Shown: one piece after another, positions 1 through 8,914 of the stretch
Position numbering within the stretch: position 1 is the first letter of the stretch
How the letters are laid out: each line of letters begins with the position of its first letter
Notes under the pieces: model-generated
What the model was told of the DNA's origin: nothing
Database searches by the model: none
The model's input: only the letters and a program-made list of their open reading frames with translations
Assembly: GCF_017776525.1 (NCBI RefSeq)
Contig: NZ_JACVEW010000025.1
Span: 1 to 49,690 of the forward strand
Source of the DNA: Marinobacterium alkalitolerans
Lineage (GTDB): Bacteria; Pseudomonadota; Gammaproteobacteria; Pseudomonadales; Balneatricaceae
Reading direction: 5' to 3'
Length of the DNA stretch: 49,690 nucleotides
Made by a program: the position numbers and the translations under genes

Positions 1-40
1 CTGCCGTTCGGCAGAACCTGTTGTCTCAAGCGAGGCGCGT

Positions 41-68
41 ATCTTACCGCAACCCCGTTCAGTGTCAA
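41..68 (-). promoter_or_regulatory. Stable-RNA-type promoter, edge-proximal (P2-like)
   Basis: Read on the minus strand: TTGACA (63-68), a 16-bp spacer, TAAGAT (41-46), then a GC-rich discriminator (ACGCGCC). A perfect -35, 16-bp spacing and GC-rich discriminator are typical of stringently controlled rRNA/tRNA promoters. Transcription would start near position 34 and leave the window on the left. The downstream leader has a small CTGCCG/CGGCAG hairpin (1-14) that might be part of an antiterminator region. The RNA gene itself is outside the window. Confidence 0.75.
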
Positions 69-83
69 CCGTTTTTTGACTGT

Positions 84-106
84 TTTCATCAGCTTAGCTG
101 ATGAAA
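84..106. repeat. Perfect 10-bp inverted repeat between the tandem promoters
   Basis: TTTCATCAGC (84-93), loop TTA, GCTGATGAAA (97-106). In the P1 transcript this would form a strong hairpin just upstream of the P2 -35. No U-run follows on either strand, so it is not a standard terminator. It could be a protein site or leader structure. Confidence 0.5.
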
Positions 107-137
107 CGTCGCTGCGGTCAGCGCTGAAGTGGGGCGT

Positions 138-165
138 ATTCTACAGCGATCCGGATCGCTGTCAA
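138..165 (-). promoter_or_regulatory. Stable-RNA-type promoter, upstream (P1-like)
   Basis: On the minus strand: TTGACA (160-165), a 16-bp spacer, TAGAAT (138-143), then GC-rich ACGCCCC. Upstream, 166-190 is A/T-rich on the side where an UP element would lie. The -10 elements of this and the edge-proximal promoter are 97 bp apart, comparable to P1-P2 spacing in gammaproteobacterial rrn operons. The promoter starts 16 bp after the uspA stop codon. Confidence 0.75.
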
Positions 166-180
166 CGCCCTTTTTGAATT

Positions 181-624
181 TTATTTTTCCGGCAGGTTAC
201 GCAACACCATTACGCTGCAATGCGCCCGCTCAACAACCCGGGAGGTGACCGAACCGATGAGCAGGTTTTCCACGCGTGAATGGTTGTGGCTTGGCATGAC
301 GATGAGGTCAACCTTCAGCTTTTCAGCCAGCGTTACGATCTCTCGTGCCGCATTGCCTTCTGCAATATGTACCTGACAATGCTCGCGCCCCGGCAATACG
401 TCCTGAATCAGCTCAACCACTTCCTGTTGCAGTGCCCTGAGTGCCTTTTCAACCGCATCGTCCGGAAAGTAAGCCGCTACAACCGGCATACTCAGACCTG
501 GCAGTACTGCCATTACGTGCAGCTCGGATGCTTCGCTTTGCAGGTAATGGCTGGCCTCTTGCAGCGACTGCTTCGCTGTCGCCTTATCCTGCATGTCGAC
601 CGGTAACAGTACCTTGTTAAACAT
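181..624 (-). CDS. Universal stress protein (UspA family)
   Basis: A 147-residue single UspA domain, normal length for the family. The N-terminus MFNKVLLPVD matches the first beta strand and the end (SVMVLRNLPEK) the last. The start is supported by AGGAGG five bases upstream, which overlaps the stop of the preceding TRAP permease gene, so the two are translationally close and probably co-transcribed. UspA proteins next to TRAP transporters are known to modulate uptake (TeaD beside Halomonas TeaABC), which suggests a regulatory role here. The usual nucleotide loop G-2X-G-9X-G(S/T) is degenerate: SHNHSRVENLLIGS keeps only the final GS. ATP binding is therefore doubtful. Family assignment is firm, function is inferred. 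Confidence 0.88.
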   Translation of the reverse strand: MFNKVLLPVDMQDKATAKQSLQEASHYLQSEASELHVMAVLPGLSMPVVAAYFPDDAVEKALRALQQEVVELIQDVLPGREHCQVHIAEGNAAREIVTLAEKLKVDLIVMPSHNHSRVENLLIGSVTSRVVERAHCSVMVLRNLPEK

Positions 625-633
625 TCTAACCTC

Positions 634-3225
634 CTAGGACGCAGCCAGAGCCTGTTGTTTGCGACGGCGCAGCTGCAATGCCGCCAGTCCGGCCAGCAGC
701 AGGATGGCCGGCAGCATCATCCACTGTTTGTCCGGGCGCTCATTCTCAACCTGAATGCCCTGGATTTCCCAGTCAAAGTCCAGCCCCGCTTCCTGAGCCG
801 GGCTCGCAAACCCGACCATATCAACGACGACTTTCTCATCACCGATATTCAGCATCAGGCCGGTATTGGCCAAACGCTCGGCACCGGTATCGCCATCCTC
901 CAGCGGCAGGCGCACCAGTTTGCTGACCATGTCGCCATCAATGGTCATCCCTTCAGCCTTCAGCATCAGGTGTCCACCGGCGGGCACATCAGCCGCCAGC
1001 TGTTCGATTTTGGTCGGCGACTCCAGCGTGACCGGCGGATAGATCTCGTCCCACCAGAAGCCTGGACGGAACAGCGTAAAGGCGATCAGCAGCAACAGCG
1101 CGGTTTCATACCAGCGGCTCTTGACCAGCCAGTACCCCTGAGTAGCGGCGGCAAAAATCAGCATGGCCACAACAGCTGCCGCAATGGTAACCAGCAGGTG
1201 CGGGATACTTTCTATACCGATCAGCAGCAGCTCCGTGTTGAAAATGAACATGAAAGGCAACACGGCGGTACGAATATCATAGGTAAAGCCCTGCACACCG
1301 GTGCGTATCGGGTCAGACTTGGCAATTGCCGCAGCAGCAAAGGCCGCAAGCCCTACCGGCGGCGTGTCATCCGCCAGAATGCCAAAATAGAACACGAACA
1401 GGTGCACGGCAATCAGGGGCACGATCAAACCCTGCTCTGCCCCCAGAGTTACGATGACCGGAGCCATCAGTGTAGATACCACGATGTAGTTGGCGGTTGT
1501 CGGCAGCCCCATGCCCAGCAGCAGGCTGATCATGGCGGTGAACAGCAGCATCAACATGATGTTGCCCGCAGAAATGAACTCCACGAACTCGGTCATCACC
1601 AGTCCGATACCGGTCAGCGTTACCGTGCCAACCACGATACCCGCTGCAGCCGTGGCCACGCCGATACCGATCATGTTGCGTGAGCCGGTTACAAACCCGT
1701 CCAGCATGTCGGCAAACCCTTCCCGCACGCCTGCAGAAAAGTCACCCTCAGAGCGGAACATCGCTTTCAGCGGCTTGTGGGTCAGCACGATCGCGATCAT
1801 GAAGACGGTCGCCCAGAACGCGGACAGGCCTGGCGAGAAGCGCTCGACTGTCAGGCACCACACCAGCACGAACACCGGCAGCAGGAAGTAGAGGCCGGAT
1901 TTTACAGTCGGCCCTGTTTCCGGCAGGGAGACCACTTCAGAGTTAGGGTCATCCATCTGCAGATCGGGATAGGTTGCGGCAAAACGCACCAGCCAGAGAT
2001 AGGCTGCCATCACGATGGCACCCATGATCCAGTAACTGGCGTTGCCAATATAGGCCTTGGTCCAGCCAAAGCCATAGTAAAGCCCCAGGGAAAGCAGGCA
2101 GATGCCCACCACAATGCCCAGCCAGGTCGCCAGCTTCTGAGCCAGCGAGCGAGAGTCCGGGTTACGCGGTAACCCTTCCATGCCGGCCTTCATGGCTTCC
2201 AGGTGAACAATGTAGATCAGTGCGATATAGGAGATCAGGGCAGGCAGAATCGCGTGCTGGATCACCTCGATATAGGAAATGCCAACATATTCGACCATCA
2301 GGAATGCCGCTGCACCCATGATTGGCGGTGTCAGCTGGCCGTTGGTGGATGCAGCCACTTCAACCGCACCCGCCTTGTAACCCGGAAATCCGACCCGCTT
2401 CATCAACGGGATCGTGAAGGTACCGGTCGTCACCACGTTGGCGATGGAGGAACCGGAAATGAGACCGCTCAGGCCTGAGGATACAACGGCTGCCTTCGCA
2501 GGGCCGCCTCGCATGTGACCGAGCAGTGAAAAGGAAACCTTGGTGAAATAGTTACCGGCGCCCGCTTTTTCAAGCAATGCACCGAACAGCACGAACAGGA
2601 ATACAAAACTGGTCGAAACACCCAGTGCCACACCGAACACACCTTCGGTGGTCAACCACTGGTGTGACATGGCCTTGTTCAGGCTGGCACCCTTGTGTGC
2701 GATCACATCCGGCATGTAAGGGCCGGCAAAGGTGTAGGTCAGGAATACGGCAGCCACCACCATCAGTGGCGGTCCCAGCGCACGTCGAGTCGCTTCCAGC
2801 AACAGAATCATGCCGATGACGGCAACGACAATATCCATGGTGATGGGCGCACCGGCACGTCCTGCCAGTTCCGCTTCAAAAATCACCAGATAGGACGCCG
2901 CAAATGCCCCGGCCAGGGCAAACACCCAGTCCTGAAGGGGTATATAGAATCGCGGTGAGCGCTTGAGCGCCGGGTAGGCGGTGTACGCAAGGAAAATGGC
3001 AAACGCCAGATGAATCGCGCGCGCCTTGGAATCATTGATCACGCCAAAGTCGAGCAGGAACGGCAACGGCGAGGCATACCAAAGCTGGAACAGTGCCCAT
3101 GCGAGTGCAACACCCCACAGCAGTTTCCCCGGAAAGCCACGCGGTGAGCGTGAGCCACTATCAGACTGGGCAACCAGCTCCTGAATATCGTCGTTCGATG
3201 TCTTGACTTGATCTTCTTGCGACAC
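634..3225 (-). CDS. TRAP transporter permease, fused 4TM/12TM (DctQM) with C-terminal DUF3394
   Basis: A large polytopic inner-membrane protein of the fused TRAP type: N-terminal DctQ-like helices, a DctM-like transport core (about residues 190-690) with conserved segments such as GLISGSSIANVVTTGTF and GLPTTANYIVVSTLMAP, and a soluble C-terminal region (about 700-840, with PAQEAGLDFDWEI) resembling DUF3394, ending in a final helix and basic tail. It would import an organic acid or related solute delivered by the TAXI receptor upstream, driven by an ion gradient. I place the start at GTG 3225 (MSQEDQVK...), preceded by AAGAAGG. The frame stays open upstream to a TTG at 3255, but that lies in the T-tract of a terminator hairpin. 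The substrate cannot be predicted. Confidence 0.9.
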   Translation of the reverse strand: MSQEDQVKTSNDDIQELVAQSDSGSRSPRGFPGKLLWGVALAWALFQLWYASPLPFLLDFGVINDSKARAIHLAFAIFLAYTAYPALKRSPRFYIPLQDWVFALAGAFAASYLVIFEAELAGRAGAPITMDIVVAVIGMILLLEATRRALGPPLMVVAAVFLTYTFAGPYMPDVIAHKGASLNKAMSHQWLTTEGVFGVALGVSTSFVFLFVLFGALLEKAGAGNYFTKVSFSLLGHMRGGPAKAAVVSSGLSGLISGSSIANVVTTGTFTIPLMKRVGFPGYKAGAVEVAASTNGQLTPPIMGAAAFLMVEYVGISYIEVIQHAILPALISYIALIYIVHLEAMKAGMEGLPRNPDSRSLAQKLATWLGIVVGICLLSLGLYYGFGWTKAYIGNASYWIMGAIVMAAYLWLVRFAATYPDLQMDDPNSEVVSLPETGPTVKSGLYFLLPVFVLVWCLTVERFSPGLSAFWATVFMIAIVLTHKPLKAMFRSEGDFSAGVREGFADMLDGFVTGSRNMIGIGVATAAAGIVVGTVTLTGIGLVMTEFVEFISAGNIMLMLLFTAMISLLLGMGLPTTANYIVVSTLMAPVIVTLGAEQGLIVPLIAVHLFVFYFGILADDTPPVGLAAFAAAAIAKSDPIRTGVQGFTYDIRTAVLPFMFIFNTELLLIGIESIPHLLVTIAAAVVAMLIFAAATQGYWLVKSRWYETALLLLIAFTLFRPGFWWDEIYPPVTLESPTKIEQLAADVPAGGHLMLKAEGMTIDGDMVSKLVRLPLEDGDTGAERLANTGLMLNIGDEKVVVDMVGFASPAQEAGLDFDWEIQGIQVENERPDKQWMMLPAILLLAGLAALQLRRRKQQALAAS

Positions 3226-3253
3226 GGCGAACACCCTTCTTCCATAACGAAAC

Positions 3254-3277
3254 AAAAAGGGGGCTCTCAGCCCCCTT
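3254..3277 (-). terminator. Terminator-like hairpin between TAXI receptor and TRAP permease genes
   Basis: On the minus strand AAGGGGGCT, loop GAG, AGCCCCCTT, then TTTTTG: a complete intrinsic-terminator shape inside an apparent operon. It probably lets most transcripts stop after the receptor gene and stabilises that mRNA, so that receptor exceeds permease. Confidence 0.75.
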
Positions 3278-3290
3278 GGCAGTCAGGTGC

Positions 3291-4271
3291 TTACAGCAGC
3301 CCGACTTCCTTGTAGTACTTCTCGGCACCCGGATGCAGAGGAGCAGTCAGAGAATCGCTGACCATCTCTTCTTTCTTCAGGTTTGCGAATGCCGGATGCA
3401 GCTTACGGAAAGTATCGAAATTTTCAAATACTGCCTTAACGACGTGATAGACCACATCTTCCGGAACTGCAGCGGAGCTTACGATGGTTGCACCTACACC
3501 GAAGGTCACAACATCGTCAGGGTTGCCACGGTACATTCCGCCCGGAATGGTTGCCTTGCGGTAATAGCTGTTCTCGTCAACCAGCATATCAACGGTGGCG
3601 TCATTAACCTCGACCACATTGCTGTCACACGAAGTGGTTGCTTCCTTGATCGCACCACTCGGGTGGCCTACGACATAGACCATGGCGTCGATCTTGTTGT
3701 CGCAAAGCGCACTGGCCTGCTCGGATGCTTTCAGCTCAGATGCCAGCGCAAAGTCATCGGTTGACCAGCCCTTGGCTTCCATCAGCACTTCCATGGTACC
3801 GCGCTGACCGGAACCCGGGTTACCGATGTTGACACGCTTGCCTTTCAGGTCGTTGTAGGTCTTGATGCCGGCATCAGCACGTGCCACAACGGTGAAGGGC
3901 TCCGGGTGCATTGAAAAGAGGGCACGCAGATCCTTGTTCGGACCCTGCTCTTCAAACTTGGAGGTGCCATTATAGGCATGGTACTGCCAGTCGGACTGAG
4001 CAACACCGATATCCAGTTCACCCGCACGCACGGTGTTCAGGTTGTACACGGAACCACCGGTACTTTCCACGGAGCAGCGGATGCCATGTTCAGAACGGTC
4101 CTTGTTGACCAGACGGCAGATCGCGCCACCTGTCGGGTAGTAAACCCCGGTTACACCACCAGTACCGATGGTGATGAAGCTCTCCGCACTTGCGACCGTG
4201 GAGGCACCCAGCCCCCCCATTGCGACTGCCGCGGTCATTGCTGCCGAGATCAGTGTTTTCTTCAGTGCCAT
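3291..4271 (-). CDS. TRAP transporter solute receptor, TAXI family
   Basis: A 326-residue periplasmic binding protein. It has a Sec signal peptide (about residues 1-29, cleavage near VASA-ES) and then the family start [22 protein letters not shown]. Length and motifs fit TAXI receptors, which deliver ligand to fused TRAP permeases, and that permease is the next gene. AGGAG lies nine bases before the ATG. The gene is first in the receptor-permease-usp operon and its leader carries an 8-bp inverted repeat (4301-4328). The ligand is unknown; characterised members bind glutamate or glutamine and related acids. Confidence 0.92.
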   Translation of the reverse strand: MALKKTLISAAMTAAVAMGGLGASTVASAESFITIGTGGVTGVYYPTGGAICRLVNKDRSEHGIRCSVESTGGSVYNLNTVRAGELDIGVAQSDWQYHAYNGTSKFEEQGPNKDLRALFSMHPEPFTVVARADAGIKTYNDLKGKRVNIGNPGSGQRGTMEVLMEAKGWSTDDFALASELKASEQASALCDNKIDAMVYVVGHPSGAIKEATTSCDSNVVEVNDATVDMLVDENSYYRKATIPGGMYRGNPDDVVTFGVGATIVSSAAVPEDVVYHVVKAVFENFDTFRKLHPAFANLKKEEMVSDSLTAPLHPGAEKYYKEVGLL

Positions 4272-4300
4272 AATCGAACTCTCCTGTTTCGGATCGGAAT

Positions 4301-4328
4301 GGTTTCTGTCATCGATTTGCCAGAAACC
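4301..4328. repeat. Inverted repeat in the TAXI leader / PFK intergenic region
   Basis: GGTTTCTG (4301-4308), 12-nt spacer, CAGAAACC (4321-4328). It lies 30-57 bp upstream of the TAXI start codon in the 218-bp divergent region shared with phosphofructokinase. It could be an operator or a leader hairpin. Confidence 0.45.
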
Positions 4329-4489
4329 GGCTTCAGAATCTGAGTATTAGTCACCATTGCTCCATCTTCAAGATTTCACAGTGTTTTTTACTGTACGATT
4401 TCAGAACGAAACGGTTTACAGGGTATGAGGTCATATCCGTTACAGCCTTTCCGCTATAGTGAAGTGGTACACATGTGACAGGAGTCGAG

Positions 4490-5494
4490 ATGTATACGCT
4501 GCCCGAACTGGAGCCCTTGAGAGATTTTGAAGCCATCGCCGTACTCACCAGCGGCGGGGACTCACCCGGCATGAACCCGGCTGTACGTGGTGTCGTTCGC
4601 GCGGCCCTGAATCAGGGTATTCAGGTGTTCGGTATTCAGAAAGGCTACAGCGGCCTTTTGGCAGGCGACCTTCGCGTCATGACATCGGCCTCGGTGCGCA
4701 ACATCGTGCAGCGTGGCGGGACCATTCTCAAGAGTGATCGCTGCGAGGCCTTCAAACAGCCGGAAGCACGCGCTCAAGCCATTCAGATACTGAAAGACAA
4801 CGGCATTCAGGGGCTGGTTGTGATCGGTGGCGATGGTTCTCTCACCGGAGCCCACTGCCTGGCGGAAGAAAGTGACCTGGCGGTCATCGGACTGCCCGGT
4901 ACCATCGATAACGATATTTTCGGCACCGAAGACACGATCGGCTTCGATACCGCCGTGAACACGGCACTGGATGCGATCGATAAGATTCGTGATACCGCCT
5001 CATCACATGAGCGTCATTTCCTGGTCGAAGTCATGGGACGCAACTCGGGCTTTCTGGCCACCCATGTGGGCATTGCGGCCGGTGCCGAAATGGTGGTGGT
5101 GCCAGAGTATGAAGTGCATATCGAACAACTGGGGCAGCAGCTGTCGGAGAGCCGCCGCAGCGGCAAGGGATCAAGCGGCATTATTGTGGTCGCCGAAGGG
5201 CGCGACCCGGGGCTGACCTACCGCCTTGCCGAACAACTGAAGCAGCAGGGTGAAGACCCGCGCGTGTGCATTCTGGGGCATATCCAGCGTGGCGGGCAGC
5301 CCAGTGGACATGACCGCGTCCTCGCCTCCAGCCTGGGGGCCATGGCGGTCAGCTACATGCTGGCAGGTTACAATGACATCATGGTAGGCGTTGCCGACGG
5401 CGCGGTCGTGGATATTCCGCTCGACAGCGTGATCCGCTACCGCAAGGGGTTGGATCCAAAACTGTTCGAGCTGGCTCTGTTGCTGCACAAATAG
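4490..5494 (+). CDS. pfkA: ATP-dependent 6-phosphofructokinase
   Basis: Phosphorylates fructose 6-phosphate to fructose 1,6-bisphosphate, the committed step of glycolysis. Family motifs: LTSGGDSPGMNPAVRG near the N-terminus, GGDGS (phosphate donor), PGTIDND with catalytic Asp, EVMGRNSG and GHIQRGGQPS. A Gly in GGDGS and PG rather than PK before TIDND indicate ATP rather than pyrophosphate as donor. Start chosen at ATG 4490 because AGGAG lies five bases upstream; a GTG in frame at 4475 precedes that site. The protein is 334 residues with about ten extra N-terminal residues compared with E. coli PfkA. Divergent from the TRAP operon, convergent with the hydrolase gene. Confidence 0.93.
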   Translation: MYTLPELEPLRDFEAIAVLTSGGDSPGMNPAVRGVVRAALNQGIQVFGIQKGYSGLLAGDLRVMTSASVRNIVQRGGTILKSDRCEAFKQPEARAQAIQILKDNGIQGLVVIGGDGSLTGAHCLAEESDLAVIGLPGTIDNDIFGTEDTIGFDTAVNTALDAIDKIRDTASSHERHFLVEVMGRNSGFLATHVGIAAGAEMVVVPEYEVHIEQLGQQLSESRRSGKGSSGIIVVAEGRDPGLTYRLAEQLKQQGEDPRVCILGHIQRGGQPSGHDRVLASSLGAMAVSYMLAGYNDIMVGVADGAVVDIPLDSVIRYRKGLDPKLFELALLLHK

Positions 5495-5507
5495 AGAGGT
5501 TGCTACT

Positions 5508-5537
5508 CCAGCGGAGGCTCTACTCCGCTTCCGCTGG
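5508..5537. repeat. Hairpin between convergent pfkA and hydrolase genes
   Basis: CCAGCGGA (5508-5515) pairs with TCCGCTGG (5530-5537), and an alternative inner stem GCGGAG/CTCCGC is also possible. There is no T-run, so this is at most a weak or Rho-assisted 3' end. Confidence 0.4.
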
Positions 5538-5591
5538 GGTATCAGCCGGGTGTGGGACCGAGCGAACGTGACTCAAACACCCGCAAGGTAG

Positions 5592-6233
5592 TTAACCGTA
5601 GCGGCCAGCAATGAACGGATTGGACAGGCGCTCCTGTCCAAAGCTGGACATGGGGCCATGCCCCGGAATGAAGTCCACCTCATCGCCCAACGGCAACAGC
5701 TTTTCCTTAATGGAGCGGATCAGAGTGGCGTGGTCCCCGCGGGGAAAGTCGGTGCGGCCGATGGAGCCCTGAAACAGCACATCCCCGACCAGCGCCAGCG
5801 CCGAGGGCGCGTGGTAAAACACCACGTGACCGGGCGTATGACCCGGACAGTGCACCACATCGAGGGTTACGTCACCAAAGCTGACCTGATCCCCGTCTTC
5901 GAGCCAACGGTCCGGCGAGAAAATTTCCACATCGGGAAAGCCGAACATCTGGCTTTGCTGGGGCAACCCTTCGATCCAGAAAGCGTCCTCCTGCCCGGGC
6001 CCCTCAATCTGAAGCCCCAGATCTCGCGCCAGCACGGCCGTTCCACCTGCGTGGTCAATATGGGCATGGGTCAGAAGGATTTTTTCAACCGTTACACCCT
6101 CTTCGCGAATCGCGGCCTTGATGCGGTCAAGGTCGCCACCCGGGTCCACAACGGCACCCTTGCCTGTATGCTCACACCACAGCAGGGTGCAGTTCTGCTG
6201 AAACGGCGTAACCGGAATGATTCGATACTTCAT
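5592..6233 (-). CDS. Metallo-beta-lactamase-fold hydrolase (YcbL/glyoxalase II-like)
   Basis: A 213-residue cytoplasmic protein with the full metal-binding set: T-H56-A-H58-I-D60-H61, then CPGHTPGHVVF, GDVLFQGSIGR and the final FIPGHGP histidine. The compact length without the C-terminal helical glutathione-binding domain of GloB fits the YcbL group (type II glyoxalase-like thioesterases). The exact substrate is not shown. It ends convergently with pfkA and lies downstream of the chemoreceptor gene with a 54-bp gap, so it may have its own promoter. Confidence 0.88.
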   Translation of the reverse strand: MKYRIIPVTPFQQNCTLLWCEHTGKGAVVDPGGDLDRIKAAIREEGVTVEKILLTHAHIDHAGGTAVLARDLGLQIEGPGQEDAFWIEGLPQQSQMFGFPDVEIFSPDRWLEDGDQVSFGDVTLDVVHCPGHTPGHVVFYHAPSALALVGDVLFQGSIGRTDFPRGDHATLIRSIKEKLLPLGDEVDFIPGHGPMSSFGQERLSNPFIAGRYG

Positions 6234-6287
6234 GTGACTCCGAATACTCTTGAGTTTGCCTCAGTATATCGGCCTCAGGGCCTGAAA

Positions 6288-7916
6288 TCAGGTCTTGAAG
6301 CGGTTGATCTGCTCCTGCAGCGCATGTGACAACTGCTGCAGCTCTTCCCCACTGGATGCCACGGAGTTCGCGGCTGCCACGGTGCTCTCGGAGGCCTGCG
6401 TAATGCGCAGCAGGTTGGAGTTCATCTCTTCAGACACCTGGCTCTGTTCCTCTGCAGCCGCCGCCACCTGCACGCCCATGTCACGGATACGGGCCATCTG
6501 CTCGACAATGCGCAGCAGCTCGCTGCCCGCATGCTGGGCTGTCTGTACGCTGTCATCCGCACGCTGGCGTGAGCGATCCATTACTTCAACCGCTTTCTGC
6601 GCGGCGCTGCGCAGACGGTCGTTCATGCTGCGAATCTCTTCGGTAGAGCCCTGAGTGCGCTGTGCCAGCTGGCGCACTTCATCGGCAACAACCGCGAAAC
6701 CACGCCCGGACTCACCGGCGCGAGCAGCCTCGATTGCCGCGTTCAATGCCAGCAGGTTGGTTTGTTCGGAAATAGCCTGAATCTCTTCCAGCACCTGACC
6801 AATCTGTACCGTATCGCCTTCCAGTGCCTGAATCACCTCGGCCGCCTGCTCTACTTCCTGCGCCAGTGCCTGAATGCGGTGAACCGTGTCGTCCACATCA
6901 TGGTTGCCTTCATCTGCCTCATGGTCAGCCATTTCAATGGCGGAAGAGGTTTCACCGGCACTGCGGGCCACTTCATGCACACTGGCAGCCATTTCGTTCA
7001 TGGCTGTCGACAGCAGCTCCGCTTCCTGAGCCTGGGCATCCAGCGCTGCGCTGGTTTCTTCGGCGCTGCGGGCCAGCCCTTCTGCGCTGGAGGAAACCTG
7101 AGTGGCGGAGCTGGCAATCTGGTGTACCAGATCCTGGAAGGTGCCCAGCGTTTCGTCGATACGGCGTCCTACCTTGCCCAGCTCATCCTTGCTGTTGAGC
7201 TCGGTACGAATGCGCAGATCACCTGCCGCCACCTGCTTCATGACATCGGAGATACGCTCCAGCGGGCCTGTGATGGAGCGGCCAATGGGAATGGCCAAGG
7301 CAGCCAGAATCACCAGCGCACCCGCCAGCAGCGCACCCATGTAGATCACATCCTGGCGGAATGCAGAGTTCAGATCGGTCACGTATACCCCGGTGCCGAC
7401 GACCCAGCCCCAGTCTTCAAACGGTTTGGCCAGCGTGATCTTGGTCTCCGCTTCGCCTGTCACCGGGTGTGGCCAGCGGTAGCGCAGCTCTGCCACATCG
7501 GTTCCGGAGCCCAGCAGGGCGGCCATATCGGCAAAAATGGCTTGTCCGTCTGCAGTTGTACGGTTTTTCAGCGACTTGCCCGCCAGTTCGGGGCTGGCTC
7601 CATGAGCGACTACACGCGCCTTGCTATCCAGTACGAAGAAGTAGTCGTTGTCGTTGTAGCGCATGGTTTCGAGCATTTTGCGGGCCTCGGCCTGGGCCTT
7701 TTCAAGGCTCAGTTCACCCGATTCCACTCGCGCCTGCTCAGCCTCCAAAAGCCCCTCTGTCGCATCCAGCAACGCGTGCAATTGATCTTTTCGTTCCGCC
7801 TGCAAGGAGTCGCGCATATCCAGCAGCGAAAGCGATGTAAGAACGACCAGCATAAAGCCGGCAATCAGCACCAGCGTCCAGAGCTTGGCACGGACAGAGA
7901 GGTTACGTAAGGACAT
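6288..7916 (-). CDS. Methyl-accepting chemotaxis protein with periplasmic Cache domain
   Basis: A 542-residue transmembrane chemoreceptor. Order: helix (about 12-32), single-Cache-like ligand domain (about 33-185; [12 protein letters not shown] and [14 protein letters not shown] are typical sCache_2 segments), second helix (about 190-212), HAMP, then the cytoplasmic signalling hairpin with tip motif [19 protein letters not shown]. It would signal to CheA/CheW. Start chosen at ATG 7916 because GGGAG lies eight bases upstream; the frame is open for 18 further codons. No C-terminal CheR/CheB-docking pentapeptide is present (ends INRFKT). Ligand unknown; sCache_2 receptors often sense small organic acids. 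Confidence 0.93.
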   Translation of the reverse strand: MSLRNLSVRAKLWTLVLIAGFMLVVLTSLSLLDMRDSLQAERKDQLHALLDATEGLLEAEQARVESGELSLEKAQAEARKMLETMRYNDNDYFFVLDSKARVVAHGASPELAGKSLKNRTTADGQAIFADMAALLGSGTDVAELRYRWPHPVTGEAETKITLAKPFEDWGWVVGTGVYVTDLNSAFRQDVIYMGALLAGALVILAALAIPIGRSITGPLERISDVMKQVAAGDLRIRTELNSKDELGKVGRRIDETLGTFQDLVHQIASSATQVSSSAEGLARSAEETSAALDAQAQEAELLSTAMNEMAASVHEVARSAGETSSAIEMADHEADEGNHDVDDTVHRIQALAQEVEQAAEVIQALEGDTVQIGQVLEEIQAISEQTNLLALNAAIEAARAGESGRGFAVVADEVRQLAQRTQGSTEEIRSMNDRLRSAAQKAVEVMDRSRQRADDSVQTAQHAGSELLRIVEQMARIRDMGVQVAAAAEEQSQVSEEMNSNLLRITQASESTVAAANSVASSGEELQQLSHALQEQINRFKT

Positions 7917-8022
7917 GGGGGCATACTCCCGCTTATCTGATAGGGTCTGGTAATCGCTACAGATTAGCACAGTAATGGCACAGAGAAAGGCCTTTTAATT
8001 CACCGGGATATATTGCGGGATA

Positions 8023-8910
8023 CTAATCTTTTGACCAGGCGCAAAAGACCTTTTTGACGCGCTTTTTGGCGGGTTTGGCATAGATAACGGTCGCCTCGGT
8101 CGTGACCTGCCCAAGCAACCGGTTGCGCTCCTGCTGAATGGCGTATTGCAGGGCGTTCAGAGTGTCGAGCGATTCCGGCTGATCCAGCTGCTGCAGAATC
8201 CCGTCCAGTACATCCAGGTCATGAATCCGCCCCAGCGCACTGCCCAGTGGCTTGAGACGCTCACTCCAAACGAAGTCGGTACCGGGCACCAGCCACAGAT
8301 GCTGATACATCCAGACCTTGACCCATTTGCGCCAGCGGTGGAGCGCCTCCTGATCAGCCCGTTGGAGCGCCTTGCGTGACAGCTTCTCCCCCTTTGTTGC
8401 CACTTTCAGAAAACCCGTTTTCAGGTGGCATTGACGCAGCCCTTCAAAGTCAGCATCCATCACCTTGCATTCAAGTGCGTATAGCAGCGGCGATACCTCT
8501 GCCAGCGGCTGCTCCGGGTGGGCAGCCGGCCGGGTATGGTCGAGCAGTCCTGCATCCAGCTGTTTCTGAAATGCATCCGGCAGATCAACAGGCAGGCTCT
8601 GGCAGGTCGTCTGCATCACGGCATGGTCACGCTGACCGGACAGTGCCTTGGCGATCCGGCGGGTCGCATCGTGGAGCATCTGTTTTTCTTTCAACCCCGG
8701 CTCTGCCAGGTACCAGAGCGCACGCAGGCGCTTCATATCAACCCGCGTCTGGTGCACGATTTCATCCTGATCGATATCCGGCCGTGCCAGCCCCGACTCC
8801 AGGCGTTCACGGGTTTGCTGCAGCAGGTCCAGTGCACTGGATCTGACTTCAGCGCCACTGGTGTCTGCATTCAAGGGACGCTGTTCGCCCTTACACACTC
8901 CGGTGGACAT
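8023..8910 (-). CDS. CHAD domain-containing protein
   Basis: A 295-residue alpha-helical protein. The CHAD hallmark basic/histidine helices are visible (HQTRVDMKRLRALWYL near residues 53-68, later EALHRWRKWVKVWMYQHLW and the aspartate-rich GRIHDLDVLDGIL). CHAD domains bind inorganic polyphosphate through positively charged surfaces. No CYTH triphosphatase domain is fused here. Start supported by AGGAGG eight bases upstream of the ATG, overlapping the stop of the cysteine-rich gene in front, so the two form an operon. The C-terminus is strongly basic (KPAKKRVKKVF). Confidence 0.88.
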   Translation of the reverse strand: MSTGVCKGEQRPLNADTSGAEVRSSALDLLQQTRERLESGLARPDIDQDEIVHQTRVDMKRLRALWYLAEPGLKEKQMLHDATRRIAKALSGQRDHAVMQTTCQSLPVDLPDAFQKQLDAGLLDHTRPAAHPEQPLAEVSPLLYALECKVMDADFEGLRQCHLKTGFLKVATKGEKLSRKALQRADQEALHRWRKWVKVWMYQHLWLVPGTDFVWSERLKPLGSALGRIHDLDVLDGILQQLDQPESLDTLNALQYAIQQERNRLLGQVTTEATVIYAKPAKKRVKKVFCAWSKD

Positions 8911-8914
8911 ACGG

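Noticed and set aside
1-180. The left-edge repeats as a mobile element or REP pair
   Set aside because: The repeated similarity between 31-82 and 130-180 is explained by two stable-RNA promoters with the same -35, -10 and discriminator.
655-1683. 342-codon open frame on the plus strand opposite the TRAP permease
   Set aside because: It is antisense to a well-conserved membrane protein, rich in His/Gln/Arg as expected from the complement of hydrophobic codons, and resembles no family.
5495-5591. Hairpin after pfkA as an intrinsic terminator
   Set aside because: No T-run on either strand and a large loop; listed only as a hairpin.
7972-7997. Possible sigma-28 flagellar promoter upstream of the chemoreceptor
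   Set aside because: TAAA is present, but the spacer is 14 instead of 15 and the -10 (GCCATTAC) matches GCCGATAA poorly; not strong enough to annotate.
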